Assembly (NCBI GenBank): GCA_015059845.1
Contig: SUZR01000007.1
Location: forward strand, 103,178-167,177
DNA length: 64,000 bases
Source of the DNA: Rikenellaceae bacterium
GTDB lineage: Bacteria > Bacteroidota > Bacteroidia > Bacteroidales > Rikenellaceae
Direction: 5' to 3'
Below are positions 8,957 to 19,503 of the stretch, one piece after another; within the stretch, counting starts at the first letter, position 1; every line of letters begins with the position of its first letter. The position numbers and the translations under genes were made by a program. The notes under the pieces were generated by a model that was not told the origin of the DNA, ran no database searches, and saw nothing but the letters and a program-made list of their open reading frames with translations.

Positions 8957-8988
8957 TTTGGCAATTAGAGTCATAATAATTATATTTG
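8957..8988 (+). promoter_or_regulatory. promoter of the nuclease/phosphatase-fold gene and beta-galactosidase
   Basis: TTTG (8957-8960), a 20-base spacer and TATATTTG (8981-8988), an exact Bacteroidota consensus promoter 37 bases before the ATG. Confidence 0.85.
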
Positions 8989-9025
8989 TCTTGATAAAAA
9001 AGAACATTCCAAAAACTTACTAATT

Positions 9026-9946
9026 ATGAAAAAGATTTTCTTACTCGCAGCGTTGGCTTGCACAGTTATGTTTGCCGATGCACAGAACCTTATCGTAGGT
9101 TCTTACAACATCCGTAACGACAACCAGGGCGACGCTCGTAAGGGTGACGGCTGGGCTACACGTTATAAGATTCTTTGCGACCAGGTACAGTGGTACGGTT
9201 TTGATGTATTCGGCGCTCAGGAGGTGAAGAAGAACCAGTTGGACGATATGTTGCGCGAGATGCCCGAGTATGCATCAGTAGGCGTAGGTCGTGACGATGG
9301 TAAGGAGAAGGGTGAGTTCTCTCCCGTATTCTACAAGAAGGAGCGCTTCAAGTTGTTGGATTCAGGTACTTTCTGGATTTCACCCACTCCCGAGAAGGTA
9401 GGTGTTAAGGGTTGGGACGCTGCTCTGCCCCGTATCTGCTCTTATGTCCGTCTTCAGGATAAGGTGACAAAGGTTAAGTTCTGGTTCTTCAACCTGCATA
9501 TGGACCACATCGGTGTTGAGGCTCGTCGCGAGGGTGCTAAGCTCATCATCAAGCAGGTGTTGGAGATGTGCGGCAAGGAGCCAGCTATCGTTACAGGTGA
9601 CTTCAACGTTGACCAGAACAACGAGGCTTACCACACAATGTTGCAGGGTGGCGTTATGAAGGACTCTTACGAGGCTGCAGCTGAGAAGTTCGCTACAAAC
9701 GGTACGTTCAACTCATTCAACGCTGACCTCCACACTCAGAGCCGTATCGACCACATCTTCGTTACAAACTCTTTGGAGGTTACCAACTATGCAGTTTTGA
9801 CCGACGGTTACTGGACACCCAACACACAGCCCGCACCCGAGATTAAGGGTAACGCTGCACCTCAGGAGATTAGCTTCCGCAAGCACATCCACCGCTGCCC
9901 CTCGGATCACTATCCTATCGCAGCTCGTCTTGTGTTGAAGAAGTAG
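9026..9946 (+). CDS. secreted endonuclease/exonuclease/phosphatase family enzyme
   Basis: The 306-residue protein has a signal peptide (cleavage near ADAQ, residue 20). EEP-fold landmarks are SYNIRND near the mature N-terminus, GAQEV (metal-binding Glu), NLHMDHIG, GDFNVD and the terminal SDHYPI motif with the Asp-His pair. The fold covers nucleases, sphingomyelinases and phosphoinositide phosphatases, and an exported copy in this phylum more likely acts on external phosphoesters than on chromosomal DNA. The beta-galactosidase gene follows after 31 bases, suggesting one transcript from the consensus promoter at 8957-8988. Confidence 0.88.
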   Translation: MKKIFLLAALACTVMFADAQNLIVGSYNIRNDNQGDARKGDGWATRYKILCDQVQWYGFDVFGAQEVKKNQLDDMLREMPEYASVGVGRDDGKEKGEFSPVFYKKERFKLLDSGTFWISPTPEKVGVKGWDAALPRICSYVRLQDKVTKVKFWFFNLHMDHIGVEARREGAKLIIKQVLEMCGKEPAIVTGDFNVDQNNEAYHTMLQGGVMKDSYEAAAEKFATNGTFNSFNADLHTQSRIDHIFVTNSLEVTNYAVLTDGYWTPNTQPAPEIKGNAAPQEISFRKHIHRCPSDHYPIAARLVLKK

Positions 9947-9971
9947 TATTCTAACCCGAAAAATACCTTAA

Positions 9972-13049
<3,078 letters not shown>

Positions 13050-13069
13050 TTGATATTGATATATTTATG

Positions 13070-13101
13070 AAAAAGGCTCGGATAATTTCCGAGCCTTTTT
13101 T
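13070..13101 (+). terminator. bidirectional-looking terminator after beta-galactosidase
   Basis: GGCTCGGA (13075-13082) pairs with TCCGAGCC (13088-13095), flanked by an A run before and TTTTTT after. Confidence 0.9.
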
Positions 13102-13124
13102 GTTGTTTCAGCTGTTGCAAGTTA

Positions 13125-13232
13125 CAAGTGTTATACCCACTGTAAATCCATAGATTAAGTGTTATAGGAGGTATAGGTATTATGAGTGTTATATAAATAT
13201 TATCCATAACACCCATAATACCTATAACACTT
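13125..13232. repeat. inverted array of 9-base units, copy 1
   Basis: The left arm (13157-13192) parses into AAGTGTTAT, AGGAGGTAT, AGGTATTAT and GAGTGTTAT. The right arm (13206-13232), read on the other strand, parses into AAGTGTTAT, AGGTATTAT and GGGTGTTAT. The arms are therefore complementary apart from one extra 9-base unit on the left. A further AAGTGTTAT lies at 13126-13134. The block sits between the lacZ-type terminator and the prfC promoter. A related array is at 62611-62673. No known element is recognised. Confidence 0.75.
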
Positions 13233-13257
13233 ATATTTATAATTATGAATTTTTGCG

Positions 13258-13265
13258 TATCTTTG
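13258..13265 (+). promoter_or_regulatory. -7 box for prfC
   Basis: TATCTTTG, 23 bases before the ATG at 13289. Its position rules out the longer in-frame start at 13253, which lies upstream of the box. Confidence 0.65.
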
Positions 13266-13288
13266 CAGCCGTTAAAAAGATAAAGATT

Positions 13289-14872
13289 ATGGCGTTAATT
13301 GACGAAATCACCAAGCGCAGAACATTTGCCGTTATTGCACACCCCGATGCGGGTAAGACAACACTTACTGAGAAGTTGCTCCTCTTTGGAGGTGCTATCC
13401 ACGTGGCTGGTGCCGTGAAGAGCAACAAAATCAAGAAGGGCGCAACCTCCGACTTTATGGAGATTGAGCGTCAGCGTGGTATCTCGGTGGCAACATCGGT
13501 TATGGGCTTCAACTATAAGGACGTGAAGATTAATATCCTCGATACGCCCGGTCACGAGGACTTTGCCGAGGATACCTACCGCACGCTTACGGCCGTAGAT
13601 TCGGTTATCATCGTTATTGACGGTGCGAAGGGTGTTGAGGCGCAGACGCGTAAGTTGATGAATGTCTGCCGTATGCGTAACACGCCCGTGATGGTCTTTA
13701 TCAATAAGCTGGACCGCCCCTGCAAGGACCCGTTCGATTTGCTGGACGAGGTGGAGCGCGAGTTGCAGATTCGTGTGCGCCCGTTGGCATTCCCCATCTC
13801 AAGCGGCGATACGTTCAAGGGCGTATATAACATCTACGAGAAAAACCTCTCGCTCTTTACCTCTGACGAGCGTCAGACGGCCGATGCCGAGACCGTAGAT
13901 TTCAGCGATATATCTAACCCCGAGCTGGATGGTTACATCACCGAGAAGTTCGCTACGCAGCTGCGCGAGAATCTGGACTTGGTGGAGGCTGTTTACGATG
14001 AGTTTAACCGCGAGGATTACCTGGCAGGTAAGCTGGCTCCCGTGTTCTTTGGCTCGGCGGTAAATAACTTCGGCGTACGAGAGCTTTTGGAGTGCTTTAT
14101 CCGCATCGCTCCCTCTCCTTGCCCCTCGACTACGGAGACACGTGCCGTGCAGCCCGATGAGCAGAAAATGACAGGCTTTGTCTTTAAGATTCACGCCAAT
14201 ATGGACCCCAACCACCGCGACCGCTTGGCCTTTATGAAGATATGTTCGGGCACGTTCGAGCGTAATAAGAACTACCTGCACGTGCGCAGTGGCAAGCAGC
14301 TTAAATTCTCATCGCCCACAGCGTTTATGGCCGAGAAGAAGTCGGTTATCGACTTTGCCTACCCGGGTGATATTGTGGGTCTGCACGATACGGGAACGTT
14401 CAAGATTGGCGATACCTTCACCGAGGGTGAGAAGCTCAAGTTTACGGGTATTCCCTCGTTCTCGCCCGAGTTGTTCCGCTATATTGAGAATGCCGACCCG
14501 ATGAAGTTCAAGCAGTTGGCTAAGGGTGTTGACCAGCTGATGGATGAGGGTGTGGCGCAGCTCTTCACCTCGAGCCTGAATGGCCGCAAGATTATCGGTA
14601 CTGTTGGACAGCTTCAGTTTGAGGTTATTCAGTACCGTTTGGAGCACGAGTATGGCGCAAAGTGCCGCTGGGAGCCTATCTCTATCTATAAGGCGTGCTG
14701 GATTGAGAGCGACAATGCCGAGCAGCTGGCCGACTTCAAGCGCCGCAAGCACTCGAATATGGCCGTAGATAAGCACGGCCGCGATGTCTTCCTCGCCGAC
14801 ACAAGCTATGCACTTGCGCTGGCACAGGAGAATTTTAAGGATATACGTTTCTATTTTACGTCAGAGTTTTAA
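13289..14872 (+). CDS. prfC: peptide chain release factor 3
   Basis: RF3 is the GTPase that releases RF1/RF2 from the ribosome after termination. From ATG 13289 the protein has 527 residues, the family length. The G1 motif AHPDAGKTT is at residues 17-25, G3 is DTPGHEDF and G4 NKLD. The switch region [12 protein letters not shown] is RF3-type rather than EF-G. The C-terminal part ([20 protein letters not shown]) matches RF3. I chose this start because the promoter box ends 23 bases upstream; the longer frame would begin before the transcript. Confidence 0.95.
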   Translation: MALIDEITKRRTFAVIAHPDAGKTTLTEKLLLFGGAIHVAGAVKSNKIKKGATSDFMEIERQRGISVATSVMGFNYKDVKINILDTPGHEDFAEDTYRTLTAVDSVIIVIDGAKGVEAQTRKLMNVCRMRNTPVMVFINKLDRPCKDPFDLLDEVERELQIRVRPLAFPISSGDTFKGVYNIYEKNLSLFTSDERQTADAETVDFSDISNPELDGYITEKFATQLRENLDLVEAVYDEFNREDYLAGKLAPVFFGSAVNNFGVRELLECFIRIAPSPCPSTTETRAVQPDEQKMTGFVFKIHANMDPNHRDRLAFMKICSGTFERNKNYLHVRSGKQLKFSSPTAFMAEKKSVIDFAYPGDIVGLHDTGTFKIGDTFTEGEKLKFTGIPSFSPELFRYIENADPMKFKQLAKGVDQLMDEGVAQLFTSSLNGRKIIGTVGQLQFEVIQYRLEHEYGAKCRWEPISIYKACWIESDNAEQLADFKRRKHSNMAVDKHGRDVFLADTSYALALAQENFKDIRFYFTSEF

Positions 14873-14874
14873 TT

Positions 14875-14894
14875 GCCTCTTGTTATAGAAATTT
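14875..14894. repeat. possible fragment of the TAACAAG/CTTGTTA repeat (right arm only)
   Basis: GCCTCTTGTTATAGAAATTT, immediately after the prfC stop, matches the right arm of the hairpin at 19433-19450 and its preceding bases at about 17 of 20 positions. No matching left arm is present. It may be a truncated copy or chance. Confidence 0.35.
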
Positions 14895-14907
14895 TTGGGG
14901 TAGTAGT

Positions 14908-15333
14908 ATGCCCTCGTATGAAAAGAGTATGGCTCGAGGAAATCAGAATAGCGCTTACAAGGAACGCAACTTGGAATTTTTGGAGGAGTACGCCTCACGC
15001 GATGGTGTGAAGGTGATGTTTAATGGAGTGATGTATCGCGAAATTACCAAAGGTAAGGGCGATAAGCCTACGCCAAAGGCAATGATTACGGTGCATTATA
15101 CTGGAAAACTCATCAACGGCAAGGTGTTCGACTCCACCCAGCAGGGTCGTCCCGCTACATTCAAGTTAAACCAGCTTATCGATGGCTGGCGTACCGCTTT
15201 GCGCGAGATGCCCGTGGGGTCGCGTTGGGAAATTGTCATCCCCTTCAATCTTGGCTATGGTGCCAAGGGCGCGGGAGTGATAAAGCCTTTCTCGACGCTG
15301 ATTTTCGATGTAAGGTTAATTTCGATAGGGTAG
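14908..15333 (+). CDS. FKBP-type peptidyl-prolyl cis-trans isomerase
   Basis: The 141-residue protein has no signal peptide and is probably cytoplasmic. The FKBP core runs from about residue 50: ITVHYTGKLINGKVFDST, then LIDGWRTALREMPVGSRWEI and LGYGAKG, which contain the aromatic and hydrophobic residues of the active pocket. The insert-in-flap domain of larger FKBPs is absent. ATG 14908 and ATG 14929 (MARGNQNS) are both possible starts. It lies 35 bases after prfC and may share its transcript. Confidence 0.88.
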   Translation: MPSYEKSMARGNQNSAYKERNLEFLEEYASRDGVKVMFNGVMYREITKGKGDKPTPKAMITVHYTGKLINGKVFDSTQQGRPATFKLNQLIDGWRTALREMPVGSRWEIVIPFNLGYGAKGAGVIKPFSTLIFDVRLISIG

Positions 15334-15406
15334 GCGATAACTGCCGCCGAAGCCTATCTGCAATGAGAAGGTTGAGAGGATAAAAGGATATTTATTTTCG
15401 GGAAAG

Positions 15407-15425
15407 TCTCTTTTGGCGTCTGGCC
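15407..15425. repeat. possible fragment of the intergenic repeat (inner segment)
   Basis: TCTCTTTTGGCGTCTGGCC resembles the inner segment GCTCTTTCGGCATCTGGC of the element at 50055-50179 (about 15 of 18 positions). The TAACAAG arms are not seen here. Confidence 0.25.
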
Positions 15426-15442
15426 AAATAAATTCATAATTC

Positions 15443-15479
15443 AAAATGCAAAATTCAAAATTGGGTTTTGCATTTTTTT
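15443..15479 (+). terminator. intrinsic terminator downstream of the FKBP gene
   Basis: AAAATGCAAAA (15443-15453) pairs with TTTTGCATTTT (15466-15476), followed by more T. The stem is AT-rich, so strength is uncertain. Confidence 0.6.
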
Positions 15480-15510
15480 ATGCCCGAATGAAAAAATAAA
15501 GTCAAAATTA

Positions 15511-15542
15511 TTTGTCTTTTTGTAAAGTTTGCTTTACATTTG
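15511..15542 (+). promoter_or_regulatory. promoter of the membrane protein/XRE pair
   Basis: TTTG (15511-15514), a 20-base spacer and TACATTTG (15535-15542). This sets the start of the downstream gene at ATG 15599, since the longer frame opens at 15512, inside the promoter. Confidence 0.8.
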
Positions 15543-15598
15543 CGGTAGCAATAGTGAGAACTCAACTATTTTTATATAACTCCAAAACTATTACAACT

Positions 15599-16096
15599 AT
15601 GAAGGACAGACACTCATTTAATCCCATCGACCTGCTGAAGCGCAGTGTCAAGAGTTGGCTTTTGCCTTACCCGTTCAAGATTGTGGGCTTTTTCCTGCTT
15701 TTGACGGTGCTGGTGGCTTTGGCTGCCGAGATTTTCTTTAATATCAATGTTGTGGCGGGCGATGTTATTATGGCCTACGAGGTACCCTCCTCGTTCCATC
15801 GTGCAATGATTGTGGCGCTCTATTTGGCTATGTTTTTTATCTCTTGCTCGCGCGAGCGTAATGAGGACGAGATGACTGCCTCGCTCAGGGGCGAGACGCT
15901 CAAGGAGGTGTGCTATGTTGCTTTCTTTGTGTGGGTTGCGTATCGCGTTGTGATGGCGTGCGTAGCGCAGGATTTGCTCTATATCACTCACGATGAGCCG
16001 TTTGTAACGCCATTTATCATTTGGGTTTTGTATTACGCCCGTTTCGAGAGTAAGATGAAGGCTCTGCGCCGCCAAAGCCGTAAATTTACGTTGTAG
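15599..16096 (+). CDS. small membrane protein paired with an XRE regulator (DUF2975-like)
   Basis: The 165-residue protein has four likely membrane segments, around residues 27-50, 68-86, 105-124 and 133-148, and a basic C-terminus. The arrangement of a four-helix membrane protein followed by a 66-residue XRE-type regulator resembles DUF2975/YozG-like gene pairs, but I cannot confirm DUF2975 from motifs. Upstream in-frame sequence overlaps the promoter and is not translated in this model. The stop is six bases before the regulator's ATG, so the two are cotranscribed. Confidence 0.7.
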   Translation: MKDRHSFNPIDLLKRSVKSWLLPYPFKIVGFFLLLTVLVALAAEIFFNINVVAGDVIMAYEVPSSFHRAMIVALYLAMFFISCSRERNEDEMTASLRGETLKEVCYVAFFVWVAYRVVMACVAQDLLYITHDEPFVTPFIIWVLYYARFESKMKALRRQSRKFTL

Positions 16097-16102
16097 TCGG
16101 GT

Positions 16103-16303
16103 ATGAATAACAAGATACGTGTAGCACGTGCTGAGGTGCGTATGACCCAGCAGCAGCTTGCCGAGGCCGTAGATGTGAGCCGTCAGACAATCAACGCCAT
16201 CGAGAGTGGAAAGTTTGTCCCCTCGACCGTTTTGGCATTGAAGATAGCTCGCACATTCGGCAAGAGCGTAGAAGATATATTTTTCCTCGAAGATGAGGAT
16301 TAA
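16103..16303 (+). CDS. XRE family helix-turn-helix regulator (YozG-like)
   Basis: The 66-residue protein is a single Cro/CI-type helix-turn-helix: RVARAEVRMTQQQLAEAVD, VSRQTINAIESGKFVPST, then VLALKIARTFGKSVEDIFF. Such short regulators usually bind as dimers and control their own operon. It lies six bases after the membrane protein gene and just before a strong terminator, making a compact two-gene unit. The signal it responds to is unknown; the membrane protein may be the sensor or target. Confidence 0.9.
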   Translation: MNNKIRVARAEVRMTQQQLAEAVDVSRQTINAIESGKFVPSTVLALKIARTFGKSVEDIFFLEDED

Positions 16304-16307
16304 TAAG

Positions 16308-16335
16308 AAAGGCGACCTGCGGGCCGCCTTTTTTT
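16308..16335 (+). terminator. intrinsic terminator after the XRE gene
   Basis: AAAGGCG (16308-16314) pairs with CGCCTTT (16325-16331), with inner ACC/GGG pairing and a T run. It is nearly identical to the terminator at 19457-19486. Confidence 0.85.
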
Positions 16336-17547
16336 CTATTCTACTATCAGAAGAGATGAGTCGCCATACGACAGGAATCGGAAGTCGTTGTCCAGCGCGT
16401 AACGGTACATCCGTCGCCAATCGTCACCGATGTAGGCTGACACCAGTAGCAGTAGGGTAGATTTGGGCTGGTGGAAGTTGGTGACAATGCGGCTCACGAT
16501 GCGGAAGCGGAAGCCGAGCGGCGTAATCATAATCTGCGTTGCGGCCTTAAGACGCTCCAGACCATTACGCTGCATATATCCAATCAAATCCTCCAGCACC
16601 TCACGCCCCGTATAGTCGGCAGGTATATCGTAGCTCTCCCACTGACCGATAATGCGCTCCGCATAGGGCTCTCCACCCTGACGAATACGCCATCCCAGCA
16701 CGGGTAACGACTCCAGTGTTCTAACCGAGGTGGTACCTACGGCCGTGATATCGCCGTGATGCGCAAGCAGATTCTCAAGTGTTGCCAGGCGCACCTCAAA
16801 ATGCTCGGTGTGCATAGGATGCTCGGCGGCATTGTCGCTCTTGACGGGCAGGAACGTGCCTGCACCCACGTGGAGCGTAACCTCATCAAAGACAAAGCCA
16901 TCGGCTCGCATCTGCGCAATCATCTCATCGGTGAAGTGCAGACCCGCCGTCGGGGCAGCAACCGAGCCCTCGAACTTTGAGTACACGGTCTGATAGCGTG
17001 TGAGGTCTATCTCCTCGCTCTCGCGGTTGAGGTATGGCGGGATAGGTATGCGACCCAGATGCTCGAGCAGCTGCCCGAAGGTTAAATCCACATCCCACGT
17101 AAAGCGCACGATATGCTCGCGCTCGCCACGCTCCGCAATCTCGGCACGAAGGTGGCAGGGCGTACCCTCATAGTCGAAGTCGATACCGATTTGGCCCTCC
17201 TTCCACTTCTTGAGGTTACCCACGATGCAGCTCCACTCACACTCACCCTTAACCGTAAAGGCGTGCTCATAGTCGGCAGGACGGTGAGGCTCAAGGCAGA
17301 ACACCTCGATGCGTGCCCCCGAAGGCTTGTGCATAATCACGCGCGCACGGATAACCTTCGTGTTGTTGAAGACCAGCAATGAGCCCACGGGCAACTGCTC
17401 GGCCAGAGAGTGGAAATGGCTCTGCGAGATTTCTCCATTGCGGTATATGAGTAGCTTGGAGTCGCTGCGACGCTCCAGCGGAAATTTCGCTATGCGCTCG
17501 TCGGGCAGCGGATAGTCAAAATCGTTGATATCTATGTTTCGTTCCAT
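16336..17547 (-). CDS. queA: S-adenosylmethionine:tRNA ribosyltransferase-isomerase
   Basis: QueA transfers the ribosyl part of SAM to preQ1-modified tRNA to make epoxyqueuosine. From ATG 17547 the protein has 403 residues, longer than the roughly 350 of E. coli QueA. Family hallmarks are FDYPLPDERIAKFPLERR at the N-terminus, LLVFNNTKVIRAR, and the core GSVAAPTAGLHFTDE and VGAGTFLPVKSD. The ending HQPKSTLLLLVSAYIG is also typical. The frame could extend to 17568, but a TAACTTTG box at 17566-17573 supports the inner start. No other queuosine genes are in the window. Confidence 0.95.
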   Translation of the reverse strand: MERNIDINDFDYPLPDERIAKFPLERRSDSKLLIYRNGEISQSHFHSLAEQLPVGSLLVFNNTKVIRARVIMHKPSGARIEVFCLEPHRPADYEHAFTVKGECEWSCIVGNLKKWKEGQIGIDFDYEGTPCHLRAEIAERGEREHIVRFTWDVDLTFGQLLEHLGRIPIPPYLNRESEEIDLTRYQTVYSKFEGSVAAPTAGLHFTDEMIAQMRADGFVFDEVTLHVGAGTFLPVKSDNAAEHPMHTEHFEVRLATLENLLAHHGDITAVGTTSVRTLESLPVLGWRIRQGGEPYAERIIGQWESYDIPADYTGREVLEDLIGYMQRNGLERLKAATQIMITPLGFRFRIVSRIVTNFHQPKSTLLLLVSAYIGDDWRRMYRYALDNDFRFLSYGDSSLLIVE

Positions 17548-17565
17548 ATCTTCTGAATTGAGCCA

Positions 17566-17573
17566 CAAAGTTA
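17566..17573 (-). promoter_or_regulatory. -7 box for queA
   Basis: TAACTTTG on the minus strand, 18 bases before ATG 17547; this decides the start. Confidence 0.6.
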
Positions 17574-17634
17574 CAAAATAACAACGGTTTCGAAAAAAGT
17601 ATGGTATAAAAATACCTATATCCGAAATTTTTAT

Positions 17635-17642
17635 TAAATTTG
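17635..17642 (+). promoter_or_regulatory. -7 box for the DUF4332 gene
   Basis: TAAATTTG, 38 bases before ATG 17681. No clear -33 element. Confidence 0.45.
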
Positions 17643-17680
17643 AATCAGTAACTTAAGTTTAACTAAATAAATTGAGAAAG

Positions 17681-18088
17681 ATGGCATACAAAATTATCGA
17701 CATCGAGGGTATAGGCGAGGCTTATGCCGCAAAGTTGGAGGCTGCAGGCGTTAAGACTCCTGAGGATTTGCTCGCTGCTTGTGCATCGGCTAAGGGCCGT
17801 AAGGAGATGGCGGAGAAGACTGAGATTAGCGAGAAGTTGATTCTTCGTTGGACCAACCACGCTGATTTGTTCCGTATCAAGGGCGTAGGTCCTCAGTTCG
17901 CTGAGTTGTTGGAGGCTGCTGGTGTTGACACTGTTAAGGAGTTCCGTCACCGCGTAGCTGCTAACCTTCAGGCTAAGATGGAGGAGGTTAATGCAGAGAA
18001 GAACCTTGTTAACCGCGTGCCAAGTGAGTCAGAGCTGCAGAAGATGATTGACCAGGCTAAGGATATGGAGGTTACAATGACATACTAA
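17681..18088 (+). CDS. DUF4332-type helix-hairpin-helix protein
   Basis: The 135-residue cytoplasmic protein contains two helix-hairpin-helix-like repeats: IDIEGIGEAYAAKLEAAGV near the N-terminus and RIKGVGPQFAELLEAAGVD in the middle, each followed by a TVxEF-type helix. This is the DUF4332 pattern. The hairpins suggest nucleic acid or protein contacts, but no function is established. Codon choice is strongly biased like that of the neighbouring aldolase, suggesting high expression. An upstream TTG at 17672 is less likely than the ATG. The transcript runs into the repeat element and terminator downstream. Confidence 0.8.
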   Translation: MAYKIIDIEGIGEAYAAKLEAAGVKTPEDLLAACASAKGRKEMAEKTEISEKLILRWTNHADLFRIKGVGPQFAELLEAAGVDTVKEFRHRVAANLQAKMEEVNAEKNLVNRVPSESELQKMIDQAKDMEVTMTY

Positions 18089-18089
18089 C

Positions 18090-18162
18090 CAAAAGTCGCC
18101 TAACAAGACTCTTTTATGCCGCCCTTGTGGTGGAGTAAATAGAGCTTGTTACTCAACTTTTG
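18090..18162. repeat. TAACAAG/CTTGTTA palindromic element, copy 1
   Basis: The left arm (18090-18107) reads CAAAAGT, three mostly unpaired bases, then TAACAAG. The right arm (18145-18162) reads CTTGTTA then ACTTTTG at its end. Inner and outer segments pair perfectly, with a few mismatches between them and a 37-base middle. It starts one base after the DUF4332 stop, and an intrinsic terminator follows 17 bases later. Confidence 0.75.
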
Positions 18163-18179
18163 TGAGATATGAAAGAGTA

Positions 18180-18210
18180 GGGCGCTGACCAATGGGTTAG
18201 CCCCTTTTTT
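18180..18210 (+). terminator. intrinsic terminator next to repeat copy 1
   Basis: GGG (18180-18182) and GCTGACC (18184-18190) pair with GGTTAGC (18195-18201) and CCC (18202-18204), then TTTTTT. From here to the aldolase gene (18211-18412) I see only its promoter box and leader. Confidence 0.8.
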
Positions 18211-18326
18211 CGTTTTCGTAGGCTTGTAGCTTGCCTCCGCGAGCCAATATATTCACTAAATGAAAAATATTTATATGTAAGGGCGTTTCTTAGGGGTAAA
18301 AATTTTCGATAAAATCAATTATTTTG

Positions 18327-18334
18327 TATATTTG
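18327..18334 (+). promoter_or_regulatory. -7 box for fructose-bisphosphate aldolase
   Basis: TATATTTG, giving a leader of about 70 bases before ATG 18413. Only a weak TTTT element stands in the -33 position. Confidence 0.6.
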
Positions 18335-18412
18335 CAACGCTATGTGGGCTTATGCCAACGGCACGATGAATGAAAAACAAAAGATTCACTAATTCATAAT
18401 AAAAACAAAACT

Positions 18413-19408
18413 ATGATTTCTTACAAAGATCTTGGTCTTGTGAACACTCGTGAGATGTTCAAGAAGGCTATCGAGGGTGGTTACGCTATCCCCGCATTCA
18501 ACTTCAACAACATGGAGCAGATGCAGGCTATCATCTCAGCTTGCGTTGAGTGCTCTTCACCCGTTATCCTCCAGGTATCTTCTGGTGCTCGTAAGTATGC
18601 TAACCAGACTCTGTTGCGTTATATGGCTCAGGGTGCTGTTGAGTATGCTAAGGAGTTGGGTAAGAATATTCCTATCGTTCTTCACCTCGACCACGGTAAC
18701 TCATTTGAGTTGTGCAAGAGCTGTATCGATATGGGCTTCTCTTCAGTAATGATCGACGGTTCACACCTTCCCTATGATGAGAACGTAGCTCTCACAAAGC
18801 AGGTTGTTGACTACGCACACCAGTTCGACGTAACTGTTGAGGGTGAGCTTGGTGTATTGGCAGGCGTTGAGGATGAGGTTTCTTCAGAGGTTGCTCACTA
18901 CACTCGTCCTGAGGAGGTTATCGACTTCGTTTCTAAGACAGGTGTTGACTCATTGGCTATCTCAATCGGTACTTCACACGGTGCTAACAAGTTCAAGCCC
19001 GAGCAGTGTACTCGCAACGCGGATGGTATCCTTGTACCTCCCCCCTTGCGTTTCGACATCTTGGCTGAGATCGAGAAGCAGATCCCCGGTTTCCCCATCG
19101 TATTGCACGGTTCATCATCAGTTCCTCAGGAGTACGTGAAGATTATCAACACTCACGGTGGTGCTTTGAAGGATGCAGTAGGTATTCCCGAGGAGGAGTT
19201 GCGTAAGGCTGCTAAGTCTGCAGTTTGCAAGATTAACATCGACTCTGACGGCCGTCTTGCTATGACCGCTATGGTTCGCAAGGTATTCGTTGACAATCCT
19301 GCTGAGTTCGACCCCCGTAAGTACTTGGGTCCCGCACGTGACGAGTTGAAGAAGCTCTATATGCACAAGTGCGAGAACGTTCTGGGTTCAGCTGGTACAG
19401 TTGAGTAA
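18413..19408 (+). CDS. fba: class II fructose-bisphosphate aldolase
   Basis: The enzyme interconverts fructose 1,6-bisphosphate with dihydroxyacetone phosphate and glyceraldehyde 3-phosphate in glycolysis and gluconeogenesis. The 331-residue protein has the zinc and catalytic motifs of class II aldolases: VLHLDHGNS, VMIDGSHLP, VEGELG, SLAISIGTSHG and VLHGSSSVP. Codon use is strongly biased, as expected for a very abundant protein. It has its own promoter box and a long leader. A compact hairpin element and a terminator follow the stop. Confidence 0.96.
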   Translation: MISYKDLGLVNTREMFKKAIEGGYAIPAFNFNNMEQMQAIISACVECSSPVILQVSSGARKYANQTLLRYMAQGAVEYAKELGKNIPIVLHLDHGNSFELCKSCIDMGFSSVMIDGSHLPYDENVALTKQVVDYAHQFDVTVEGELGVLAGVEDEVSSEVAHYTRPEEVIDFVSKTGVDSLAISIGTSHGANKFKPEQCTRNADGILVPPPLRFDILAEIEKQIPGFPIVLHGSSSVPQEYVKIINTHGGALKDAVGIPEEELRKAAKSAVCKINIDSDGRLAMTAMVRKVFVDNPAEFDPRKYLGPARDELKKLYMHKCENVLGSAGTVE

Positions 19409-19411
19409 TCG

Positions 19412-19450
19412 TTGAAATTCTCTAACAAGGCTCTTGTTATAAAATTTCAA
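19412..19450. repeat. TAACAAG/CTTGTTA palindromic element, copy 2 (minimal)
   Basis: Left arm 19412-19429 (TTGAAATT...TAACAAG) and right arm 19433-19450 (CTTGTTA...AATTTCAA) are 18 bases each, separated by only three bases. Sixteen of 18 positions pair. The outer arms differ completely from copy 1 but still pair. It starts three bases after the aldolase stop. Confidence 0.8.
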
Positions 19451-19456
19451 TAAAAT

Positions 19457-19486
19457 AAGAAAGGCGACCTTCGGGCCGCCTTTCTT
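19457..19486 (+). terminator. intrinsic terminator after fba, next to repeat copy 2
   Basis: AAGAAAGGCG (19457-19466) pairs with CGCCTTTCTT (19477-19486). The stem is nearly the same sequence as the terminator at 16308-16335. The symmetric flanks may also serve the leftward gene at 19504. Confidence 0.85.
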
Positions 19487-19503
19487 GTGTCTGCATATAC
19501 CTT

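Noticed and set aside
13157..13232. CRISPR array
   Set aside because: Units are 9 bases, contiguous and inverted, with no spacers; no cas genes are near.
17672..17680. TTG start adding three residues to the DUF4332 protein; similar TTG starts at 51596, 53047, 58536, 59969, 62076 and 62127
   Set aside because: An ATG lies shortly downstream in each case, and several TTG codons overlap promoter boxes or neighbouring genes.
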